Assembly: GCA_007133055.1 (NCBI GenBank)
Contig: SLNM01000102.1
Coordinates: forward strand, 1 to 12,439
Direction of reading: 5' to 3'
Length of the DNA stretch: 12,439 nt
From: Lentisphaeria bacterium
Lineage (GTDB): Bacteria; Verrucomicrobiota; Lentisphaeria; Oligosphaerales; PUNB01
In this document: positions 1 through 6,450 of the stretch, one piece after another
Layout of the letters: the number at the start of each line of letters is the position of its first letter
How positions within the stretch are numbered: the first letter of the stretch is position 1
Translations under genes and position numbers: made by a program
The notes under the pieces: generated by a model
What the model saw: the letters and a program-made list of their open reading frames with translations, nothing else
Database searches by the model: none
What the model was told of the DNA's origin: nothing

Positions 1-2
1 GT

Positions 3-1514
3 CCGATCCAGGACGGAGTTCTGGATCAATCCGAATGTCAGCGCGTAGTCGTAGAGTTTTCCGCTCCCAACACCAACAAACCACAGCATCTGGGGCATGT
101 GCGCAACAACACCCTGGGGCAGGCTGTGGTTTCACTGCTGCGCCGGGTCGGGCACGAGGTGGTGGCGGTCAACCTGATCAACGACCGCGGCATCCATATC
201 TGCAAGTCGATGCTTGCCTATCAGCGCTTCGGCCAGGGTGAGGCCCCGGGCGACCGCGGGGTCAAGGGGGATCACCTGGTCGGGGATTACTATGTCAGGT
301 TCGACCGGGAATACCGGCGTCAGCTCGAGGGTTTACGGCAGTCGCGCCCCGAGCTGCGCGAGCGGTCGGACGAGGATTTGTTTCTGGAAACCGAAATCGG
401 GCGGGCGGCTCAGGACATGCTGGTCGAGTGGGAGGCCGGGCGACCGGATATTCACGCCCTGTGGCGGACCATGAACCAATGGGTGCTGGACGGCTTCGAA
501 CAGACCTATCGGCGACTGGGAGTGTTTTTTGACCACACATACCTGGAAAGCGAGACCTACGGCCGCGGCCGTGAGATAGCCCTTGCCGCCGTTGAAAGGG
601 GGGTGTTCAATCGCCGCGAAGACGGCGCGGTAGTGGTTGATCTGAGGGGTCTGAAGCTGGGAGAGAAAGTGGTTTTGCGCAGTGATTCCACCAGTGTCTA
701 CGTGACCCAGGACATTGGGACCACGGTGATCAAGCATGAGGAGCATCGTCCGCAGCGGCAAATCTGGGTGGTCGGTGACGAGCAGATTTATCATTTCAAG
801 GTGCTTTTCGCCATATTGCACAAGCTCGACTACCCGTGGGTAAAGCAGCCGGATGCTCTTCATCATTTGGCCTACGGCATGGTTAATCTGCCTTCGGGCA
901 AAATGAAAAGTCGCGAGGGCACGGTGGTTGACGCCGATGATTTACTGAACGAAATGGAATCGCTGGCCCGAACCGCCACATTGCAGCGCTACCAGCAGGC
1001 GCCGGCTGATTTGGCGGCGCGCTCCCGCGTCATCGGGCTGGGAGCGCTTAAGTTTATGCTGCTGAAGGTCAACCCGAAAACCACGATTCTCTTCGATCCC
1101 GAAGCGGCTCTCAAGTTCGAGGGTGACACCGGGCCATACATCCTGTATGCCTGCGCGCGCATTGCCTCCATGCTGCGCAAGGCCGAGGCAAGGGGAGTGG
1201 CGGAGCAACAGGATGCTTCAAACTTGATCGACTGGTCGGTTCTGGGGGCGGCCGAGGAAGTGGATCTGGCTTTGGCCTGCGCCGACTACGGGCAGGTATT
1301 GCAAAGGGCGGCCGCCGAGCTGGACACCTCGATATTGGCCAATTACCTTTTGGACTTGGCCAAGGCTTTCAGTCGGTTCTACCGGAAATGCCCGGTGCTC
1401 AATGCGGACTCGGAAGCGCGTCGATACGCCAGGCTGGAGCTGAGCAGACGAGTGCGCGATATTGTCTGCGACGGGCTGCACACCCTGGGCATGGAAACCC
1501 TGGAAAGCATGTAG
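3..1514 (+). CDS. argS: Arginyl-tRNA synthetase, 5'-truncated by the window edge
   Basis: Class I aminoacyl-tRNA synthetase that charges tRNA-Arg with arginine in the cytoplasm. The frame is open from base 3, and the protein clearly continues upstream of the window. The start of this fragment reads VEFSAPNTNKPQHLGHVRNN, the ATP-binding HIGH motif in the form HLGH (bases 87-98). The second signature is GKMKSREGTVV, with KMKS at 900-911 in the KMSKS position. The C-terminal segment GPYILYACARIASMLRKA begins the DALR-type anticodon-binding domain, and the protein ends in LGMETLESM. About 503 residues are visible of a family length near 590, so the N-terminal tRNA D-loop recognition domain is mostly outside. 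A GTG at 99 is internal, because the essential HLGH lies before it. The stop is TAG at 1512-1514. Identification is very secure. Confidence 0.97.
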   Translation, partial: PIQDGVLDQSECQRVVVEFSAPNTNKPQHLGHVRNNTLGQAVVSLLRRVGHEVVAVNLINDRGIHICKSMLAYQRFGQGEAPGDRGVKGDHLVGDYYVRFDREYRRQLEGLRQSRPELRERSDEDLFLETEIGRAAQDMLVEWEAGRPDIHALWRTMNQWVLDGFEQTYRRLGVFFDHTYLESETYGRGREIALAAVERGVFNRREDGAVVVDLRGLKLGEKVVLRSDSTSVYVTQDIGTTVIKHEEHRPQRQIWVVGDEQIYHFKVLFAILHKLDYPWVKQPDALHHLAYGMVNLPSGKMKSREGTVVDADDLLNEMESLARTATLQRYQQAPADLAARSRVIGLGALKFMLLKVNPKTTILFDPEAALKFEGDTGPYILYACARIASMLRKAEARGVAEQQDASNLIDWSVLGAAEEVDLALACADYGQVLQRAAAELDTSILANYLLDLAKAFSRFYRKCPVLNADSEARRYARLELSRRVRDIVCDGLHTLGMETLESM

Positions 1515-1521
1515 TAGGATA

Positions 1522-1644
1522 ACAGAGAATTGCGAATGTGCGAATCGAGCCAATTGTAGGTTGGGAATCTGTCCCGACCAGGCTCGATTCGCTTGGGCGA
1601 GACGGATTCTCGCCCTACGAAATCTGCATTTCGCAATTCCCTGT
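1522..1644. repeat. Nested inverted-repeat element of REP/REPIN type
   Basis: The gap between argS and the next gene is almost filled by nested palindromes. The outer arms 1522-1536 and 1630-1644 match inversely at 14 of 15 bases (core GAATTGCGAA). The middle arms 1540-1551 (GCGAATCGAGCC) and 1581-1592 are perfect inverse copies. Inside are two short hairpin units in opposite orientation, each preceded by GTAG. One is GTAG at 1556-1559 followed by GTTGGGA-N5-TCCCGAC (1560-1578). The other is GTAG on the minus strand (1618-1615) with GGGCGAGA-N5-TCTCGCCC (1595-1615). The two units agree at about 15 of 21 positions. A GTAG head plus a hairpin in an inverted pair is the design of REP sequences mobilised by RAYT transposases. 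No transposase is present here. Transcribed, the element could fold and act as a 3' end for argS, but no T tract follows. Confidence 0.75.
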
Positions 1645-1672
1645 GTAGGACAACAACAGGAGACTGATACAG

Positions 1673-3748
1673 ATGGGACACTCGCTGGCCAGCTTGGCTG
1701 ATGTTTTCCCGGACCAACAATTGGAATGCGCGGTGGCTGGCTGTCGCAGTCTATGCCTTGGGGCGTCCCGGCAGAATGAATCTGACCATGCCCCGGTCGA
1801 TTCCGCACTGCCTTCACCGGTCTGCGACGACTGCCGCCGTCAGTTCGCCGAGCTGGCCGAGCTCACGATGCCCTGTGCCAGGCAAGGCTGCGAGGGGAGC
1901 TGGCAGTGGATGCGTTTGCAGCAGCTGATCGACCGGCGGCAGGCCGAGGCGAGCGGGCGGGAGCCTGCGGCCAACCCCAGTGGGCTTTGCCCGGAATGTC
2001 AACGGCAGGCCGAGGAGCTGGGCGACCGGGATGTGGAATGCATGGTCAAGGGTTGCTCGGAAACCTGGCGATGGACGGGCGTGGAACGCCTCTGCCAGGA
2101 GAGCCAGGCGCCGCCGCCGCGGATGTGCGCCCGCTGCACCAAACGGCTGGCCCGCCTGCAAGACCGCGATATTCGCTGCTGCCTGGACGGCTGCGAACAA
2201 ACTTGGTGCTGGACGGCTCGCGAGCAGTTCGATGAGATGATACAGATGGAGCGCAGCACAACGCCGCCGCCGCCGCGCAGAATGTGCGGGAGTTGCCAGG
2301 CCAAGTTTCGGCTTATGCACGACCGGGACATCCCCTGCCGGGTGACCGGTTGTCAAAGAACCTGGCAACTGACTGCCGAAGCTCAGCTGCGACACCAGCT
2401 CATCCATGGCGAAAACAGCGATCCTGCCGAAGGCAGCCGGCGAATGTGCAATGAATGCCACGCCTTCCTGAAGCAGGCCAGGCCACGGCAAATCCCCTGC
2501 CGTATTCGCGCCTGCAAGAACACTTGGACCTACACACCGAGCTGGCAGTTGAACGATTTCGCCCGCGGTCGCACAAGGCCGCCTTCGAGGCTGTGTGAAA
2601 GTTGTCAGAAACGCTTGCAGGAATTGCAGCTCTCGCCCCAGGCCTGCATGGTGCCGGGCTGTCAAAACACCTGGGACTGGACCCCGGAGGAGCAACTGCG
2701 GGAAATGGTACTTGCCGCCGCCACCAACAAACCTTTGCGGCCGCCGAAGAAACGGTGCGTTGAATGCGATGAGTTTCTCCGGCGGCAGCCAGGCAAAAAG
2801 TTGTACTGCAACGACTGCGGCAGCGAAATATCGTGGTCCTCCTACGAACAGCTTCTCCACTCCCGCGGCACCTTCGCCAAGCCAACCAGATGCTCCGACT
2901 GCGCCGCCAGGATAGTGGCCGAGAAAAAGCCGGTGCCGGAGGATTTCATTGTTCACTCGGACAAACCAAAGTTCCAGGTGCCCTCCCGCGGTCCCTGGCA
3001 AAAACATCAGACCATTGCCCATTCCCCTCCCGGCATGGACCGACAAACCATCGAGCGTTTGCAGGCAGCCGACTTTCGGGTGATCGCCTTCGGCGACGAC
3101 ATGACCGTCGCCGCCCCGGGCGGCGAGCAATGCTGGCCGCTTCTGCTGCAACAGGAGCTTAACACTCGCCTGCGGGATGCGGCCGCCACTGTGGCGGTGG
3201 CCAATGCCGGCATCGAAGCCTGCGACAGCGGTCTGGCCAGACTGCGAATCGCCCGCGACGTGCAACCATTCCAGCCACACCTGGTAATTGTCTCGTTTGT
3301 CTTTGCCGACGCCCGCGTCGAGGTTGAGCCAGGACAGAACGACACCCGGGGCAATCATCGCGACGACCATCAGGATTTGTCGCCGGAACAGTTGTTGCTG
3401 CGGCAGCTTCGCACCTTGCATTCCAACCTGCTCTACTGGCTGCCCAATCCAATTTTTCCGCAGCAGCAGGTGAAGACGGAGATGGACACCAAGACTCGCC
3501 AGTGGGTCAATTCCTTGGACAACCGCTATCGTCAGCAGCGGGCGCGGGTCGGTCGCCTGTGCCAGGCCAAAGGGGTGGCTTTGCTCGATGTCGGTTCAAA
3601 ATTCGAGGTTAACGGACTGAGCAGTGCCAGCAAGTGGATGAAGGATCCATACCATCCCAACCAGGCGGGGCATCGGAATATTGCCAAGTGGATGGCCGGG
3701 GCAATCCTGCAGCAGCAGTTGCTGCCGGTCGAGACAGGAGAAGGATAA
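1673..3748 (+). CDS. Eight-repeat zinc-ribbon protein with degenerate SGNH-hydrolase-like domain
   Basis: A 691-residue protein whose exact family I do not recognise. Residues 19-410 hold eight repeats with a spacing of 46-55 residues. Each has a Cys pair (C-x4-C in repeats 1-7, C-x2-C in repeat 8), usually followed by a W-x-W/T motif and an EQL-like helix, then a C-x2-C pair. The pairs are C19/C24+C51/C54, C68/C73+C106/C109, C123/C128+C152/C155, C169/C174+C205/C208, C222/C227+C259/C262, C276/C281+C308/C311, C325/C330+C362/C365 and C379/C382+C407/C410, so eight four-Cys metal sites are plausible. Residues 469-683 look like an SGNH/GDSL domain: block I IAFGDDMT (474-478), block II NAG (511-513), block III VSFVFADA, block V DPYHPNQAGH (D658, H661). 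The nucleophile Ser is Asp476 and the block III G-x-N-D is V-F-A-D, so esterase activity is doubtful. No signal peptide or membrane segment is visible. The start is ATG with AGGAGA at 1658-1663 (9-nt spacer). The function is unknown; protein or nucleic-acid binding is a guess. Confidence 0.85.
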   Translation: MGHSLASLADVFPDQQLECAVAGCRSLCLGASRQNESDHAPVDSALPSPVCDDCRRQFAELAELTMPCARQGCEGSWQWMRLQQLIDRRQAEASGREPAANPSGLCPECQRQAEELGDRDVECMVKGCSETWRWTGVERLCQESQAPPPRMCARCTKRLARLQDRDIRCCLDGCEQTWCWTAREQFDEMIQMERSTTPPPPRRMCGSCQAKFRLMHDRDIPCRVTGCQRTWQLTAEAQLRHQLIHGENSDPAEGSRRMCNECHAFLKQARPRQIPCRIRACKNTWTYTPSWQLNDFARGRTRPPSRLCESCQKRLQELQLSPQACMVPGCQNTWDWTPEEQLREMVLAAATNKPLRPPKKRCVECDEFLRRQPGKKLYCNDCGSEISWSSYEQLLHSRGTFAKPTRCSDCAARIVAEKKPVPEDFIVHSDKPKFQVPSRGPWQKHQTIAHSPPGMDRQTIERLQAADFRVIAFGDDMTVAAPGGEQCWPLLLQQELNTRLRDAAATVAVANAGIEACDSGLARLRIARDVQPFQPHLVIVSFVFADARVEVEPGQNDTRGNHRDDHQDLSPEQLLLRQLRTLHSNLLYWLPNPIFPQQQVKTEMDTKTRQWVNSLDNRYRQQRARVGRLCQAKGVALLDVGSKFEVNGLSSASKWMKDPYHPNQAGHRNIAKWMAGAILQQQLLPVETGEG

Positions 3749-3749
3749 A

Positions 3750-4610
3750 ATGGAAGGCATCATGGTCAGGCATCCCGCCAATCCCGTACTGTCGGCGGAT
3801 CGGATACCCTATCCGGCCACCCTGATCTTCAACGCCGGTGTCGCCAAGTATCAGGGGAGATACGTCATGGTTTTCAGAAACGACTATGGCGGTCAACCCG
3901 GCACCACCGGTTTCAAGGGCACCAATATCGGAGTTGCATATTCCTCCGACGGCATTGTCTGGGAACCCCGGTCCAAACCCTGGATTGAATGGAAGACCGA
4001 GGAGATCAGGAGAGCCTACGACCCCCGCATAACGGTCATTGACAACCGCTGCTACCTTTGCTTCGCAGTCGACACCCGGCATGGGATTCGCGGCGGGATT
4101 GCGGTCTCCGACGATCTGGATCGATGGGAGGTTCTCAGTCTGTCCGCCCCCGACAATCGGAATATGGTTCTTTTTCCAGAGAAAGTGAACGGGAAGTTTC
4201 TCCGGCTGGAGCGTCCCTTCCCGGTCTACGGGCGGGGTGGTCCCGAGAATTTCGACCTATGGTATTCCGATTCTCCCGACGGCGTCTACTGGGGCAACAC
4301 CAACCTGGTGCTCGGTTCGGAGCTGGTGCCATGGGCCAACGCCAAGGTCGGACCGGGCGCGCCGCCAGTTAAAACCCGCGCCGGCTGGCAGGCCGCTATC
4401 GTCGCCCGCTCTCGTCGACCGAACGGACAGGGTTGGAGTTCCGCCTTTAGGCGGCAGTTGCAGCGAGCTTTAGCGAGCGGGCTTTTATTCGCCCGTGCTC
4501 CGGGGGCTGAAGCCTCCAGACAACTTCCGCGTAAACGCGGAACTCTGACGGGGGACGACGTGTCCGTGGGCGCTACGCACCGGACACCGCATGTCAGAAA
4601 CAGCGGTTGA
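3750..4610 (+). pseudogene. GH130-family glycoside phosphorylase/hydrolase, 3'-truncated by repeats
   Basis: The first 214 codons (to 4392) encode a five-bladed-propeller GH130-type protein, the family of beta-mannoside phosphorylases and related hydrolases. Recognisable pieces are NAGVAKYQGRYVMVFR (28-43), GVAYSSDGIVWEP, YDPRIT (D91, at the position of the family's conserved catalytic Asp), RNMVLFPEKVNGKFLRLERP, FDLWYSDSPDGVYW and VGPGAPPVKTRAGWQ. Family members continue from the last motif with a W-x-x-x-Y/F-H-G strand and about 90-130 more residues. Here the reading frame instead enters the repeat cluster at 4393 and adds 72 residues of repeat-derived sequence before TGA at 4608-4610. The missing blade does not reappear downstream. 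The start is ATG at 3750, one base after the preceding TAA, with AGGAG 9 nt upstream, so translation is probably coupled to the zinc-ribbon gene. The product, if made, is unlikely to be an active enzyme. GH130 membership is confident; subfamily and substrate cannot be read. Confidence 0.85.
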
Positions 4611-4629
4611 CGATAACGGGCGACGATAG
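4396..4629. repeat. MITE-like element with 26-bp terminal inverted repeats
   Basis: The ends 4396-4421 and 4604-4629 are inverse copies matching at 23 of 26 positions. The outer terminus reads CTATCGTCGCCCG on the left and CGGGCGACGATAG on the right. The interior is dense with hairpins: CCGCC-TTTA-GGCGG (4441-4454), TTCCGCGT-AA-ACGCGGAA (4525-4542) and GTGTCCG...CGGACAC (4560-4587). There is no transposase gene and no coding signal of its own. The left end falls directly after the last GH130-like codon, so this element or its accretion is the likely cause of the gene's truncation. I see no clear target-site duplication flanking it. Confidence 0.7.
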
Positions 4630-4639
4630 GATATTGAAA

Positions 4640-4745
4640 CTGGAAGTTGTGGGATTGAAGTGCCCCTCCAGGGCACAACAAGGATTTTATGCCAACCCCA
4701 GGCGCTGCCTGGGGCTACGATGAAGCCGCCCTTCCAGGGCTAAGA
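4640..4745. repeat. Tandem hairpin repeat module (three stem-loops)
   Basis: Three short stem-loops stand in a row: GTGCCC-N5-GGGCAC (4660-4676), CCCCAGGC-GCT-GCCTGGGG (4696-4714) and GCCC-TTCCA-GGGC (4728-4740). The first and third share the pattern GAAG...CCTTCCAGGGC or a close variant. The second has an 8-bp perfect stem. The second-plus-third pair resembles the two-hairpin module at 6379-6428. From memory this style of dispersed hairpin repeat is common between genes in planctomycete and verrucomicrobial genomes. No open reading frame of any credibility runs through it. Confidence 0.6.
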
Positions 4746-4757
4746 ACAATGGGAGTG

Positions 4758-4872
4758 GGTTGACGATAGCGGGCGACCTGCCTTCGCCAAGGCTACGGCA
4801 TGGCACGCGAGAGCGGATTACGAGTAGACGTCCCAATCGTCCACCGCTATCGTCGCCCGCTATCGTCCGCCG
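4758..4872. repeat. Second pair of the 26-bp end sequence in inverted arrangement
   Basis: The left copy GGTTGACGATAGCGGGCGAC (4758-4777) matches the right end of the neighbouring element (4605-4624) at 19 of 20 bases. The right copy at 4847-4872 matches the left end of that element (4396-4421) at 23 of 26 and is inverted relative to the left copy. Together with the two ends at 4396 and 4604, the four copies are oriented plus, minus, minus, plus. The 70-base interior holds a small hairpin GCCTT-CGCC-AAGGC (4780-4793). The pattern suggests repeated insertion or rearrangement of one element family at this spot. Confidence 0.65.
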
Positions 4873-4978
4873 ACACAGTACCTCAACCCTAATCTTCCGC
4901 CCTAATCTACACTGTTCCAGGAAATATCAGCGTTCATCAGTGTCCATCAGTGGTTGATTTTATTCCGGAGTACGCAGT
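4873..4978. other. Non-coding stretch with short CATCAGTG direct repeat
   Basis: The bases between the repeat cluster and the sulfatase stop show no gene. The only structure is CATCAGTG at 4935-4942 and again at 4945-4952 (10-bp period), followed by GTTGATTTT. Similar 'catcagtgtccatcagtgg' tails are, from memory, a dispersed motif near gene ends in several PVC-group genomes. The strand of action is not evident. It sits downstream of both the broken GH130 gene and the convergent sulfatase, so a role as a gene-end element is possible but not shown. Confidence 0.4.
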
Positions 4979-6298
4979 TCATGAATTAATCAGGCTAGGG
5001 ACCCTGTCAACAGGAAAAATGTCCCCTTTCCCGACGATGTAGTCGCGCAGCAATGCGCGGTGGCGATCCAGGCACTCCTGGTATTCCGGAATTCCGGCAA
5101 GGTTGATTGTCTCGCCCGGATCCTCTTCCATATTGACAAGAAACTCACGATTGTCACCTCGGTCATAGATCATATACTTGTAGCTCTGTGTTCGCACCGC
5201 GCGCCCCAAGTACCCCAATGGCCTTCCAAAGGTTCCGAATTCGGTTTCGACAATTATGTGGTCGCGCTTCGGGCAAGCACAGGAGTCCGTCAGCAGGTCG
5301 GACCAGTCGCATCCATCCAAGTGTTTGGGAGTGTCGATTCCGGCGAGTCCACACAGCGTGGGGATCAAATCGATTCCCGTGTTGACCAGGTGGCGTTCTT
5401 CGACCCGTCCGAGACCGCTGCCGGGCTTGCTTGCGATGCAGGGCACTCTGGCCGACGCGTCATAGAGCACCTGTTTCTGATTCCAATGATGATGGGCATT
5501 GCCGTCTCCATGGTCACTGGTGAAAACGACGAGAGTGTCTTCCCAGTGCCCGCACTGCTGCAGCACATTCAGGAGTTCGCCAATGCGGCGATCCACAATC
5601 TCAGTGAGACGGCAGTAATACCAGCGCTGCAAGCGCCACCGTAGCGAGTCCCAGTTTCCCGTTGGATAGTTGCTCTTTCCGTACAATTTCTGGACATCCC
5701 GGATCACCGAAGGTTCTCTTTTAGGAATCGAAAAGTTGTCTGGCAATGGCGGCATCTGATTCATATTCTCAATCATGCCCGGGTTGCCGTCGGGGAAAGG
5801 GCCGCCGTGAGCAGCTTCACAGATATTGTGGGGATTGTTGAACGACGCTGAAAATATGAATTGCCCGTCGCCTTTCTCGCCGAGGAACCTCTTGAAGTCG
5901 GGCACGATTCCTTCATCGGCACCATTGCACCGGATGTTGTTTATCCAGTCGAATCCGTGCCGCGTTTTGTCCTGCCAGGGCACTTTGATGTGCCATTTGC
6001 CGGAGTACCCCGTGGAATAACCGGCATCCCGGAAAATCTGCCCCATCATCATCTCCGACTGGACTTCCCCGCCATACACATTGAATGTGATGCCGTGTTG
6101 ATGAGGCATAAGACCTGTGTACCACGAACAACGCTGCGGTACGCAAAGAGGCTGGGCCGCGTATGCCTTCTCGAAACGCACGCCGTCCGCCGCAAGCGAA
6201 TCCATGTTGGGCGTGTGAAGGTCTGGATTGCCCGAGCAGCTCAACATCGTGGCGCTCTGCTGATCGGTTGTGATGAGTAATATATTGTTCCGTTTCAT
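4979..6298 (-). CDS. Type I sulfatase (formylglycine-dependent), no signal peptide
   Basis: A 439-residue arylsulfatase-family hydrolase, expected to remove sulfate esters from a sulfated glycan or small molecule. Metal-binding D12 lies in ITTDQQSA. The formylglycine site is C52 in C-V-P-Q-R, within the pattern C-x-P-x-R-x-S-x-x-T-G. SGKWHIK holds K101 and H103, H157 lies in NNPH, and TSDHGDGNAHHH holds D262/H263, with K275 following. All active-site groups are therefore present. The usual Ser before the Arg of the signature is Gln here. The N-terminus MKRNNILLITTDQQ goes straight into the first strand, so no export signal is seen; a cytoplasmic enzyme, or one exported another way, is implied. 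The start ATG is preceded by AAGGAGC (6302-6308). A formylglycine-generating or anaerobic maturase enzyme must be encoded elsewhere. Family assignment is secure; the substrate is unknown. Confidence 0.94.
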   Translation of the reverse strand: MKRNNILLITTDQQSATMLSCSGNPDLHTPNMDSLAADGVRFEKAYAAQPLCVPQRCSWYTGLMPHQHGITFNVYGGEVQSEMMMGQIFRDAGYSTGYSGKWHIKVPWQDKTRHGFDWINNIRCNGADEGIVPDFKRFLGEKGDGQFIFSASFNNPHNICEAAHGGPFPDGNPGMIENMNQMPPLPDNFSIPKREPSVIRDVQKLYGKSNYPTGNWDSLRWRLQRWYYCRLTEIVDRRIGELLNVLQQCGHWEDTLVVFTSDHGDGNAHHHWNQKQVLYDASARVPCIASKPGSGLGRVEERHLVNTGIDLIPTLCGLAGIDTPKHLDGCDWSDLLTDSCACPKRDHIIVETEFGTFGRPLGYLGRAVRTQSYKYMIYDRGDNREFLVNMEEDPGETINLAGIPEYQECLDRHRALLRDYIVGKGDIFPVDRVPSLINS

Positions 6299-6378
6299 AC
6301 AGCTCCTTGTTCAGATGTCGTGTCGGCGAGTTGTTCGACGGTTCGGTTGGTGTTTTTCAGGTGGCTATTATTTAGTTA

Positions 6379-6428
6379 CCCGGGGCGTTGCCCCGGTCTG
6401 GTATGCGTTGCGCCGTTGGCGCAGGGGC
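6379..6428. repeat. Two-hairpin repeat between comF-like gene and sulfatase
   Basis: Two perfect stem-loops with GTT loops lie side by side: CCGGGGC-GTT-GCCCCGG (6380-6396) and TGCGCC-GTT-GGCGCA (6409-6423), followed by GGGGCT. The order, spacing and flanks (ACCC at the front, GGGCT at the back) parallel 4695-4741, with different stem bases that still pair. The module lies downstream of the comF-like stop and upstream of the sulfatase start. It could end transcription of the former, but neither strand shows a run of T after a stem. Confidence 0.6.
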
Positions 6429-6450
6429 TGCACCGGATAAATTCTCTGTA

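Noticed and set aside
333..866. Minus-strand 177-codon frame opposite argS
   Set aside because: argS signatures run through this stretch on the plus strand, and the antisense product is unlike any family.
1814..3421. Long minus-strand open frame (535 codons) opposite the zinc-ribbon gene
   Set aside because: It is a shadow of a GC-rich gene. Its translation has no recognisable domain and low-complexity Ala/Gly/Arg stretches, while the plus strand has regular Cys repeats and a ribosome-binding site.
4760..4957. Plus-strand 65-codon frame after the broken GH130 gene
   Set aside because: It consists of repeat-element sequence and does not encode the missing GH130 C-terminus.
6379..6428. Rho-independent terminator of the comF-like gene
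   Set aside because: The stems are strong, but no T run follows on the minus strand; the sequence fits a dispersed repeat better.
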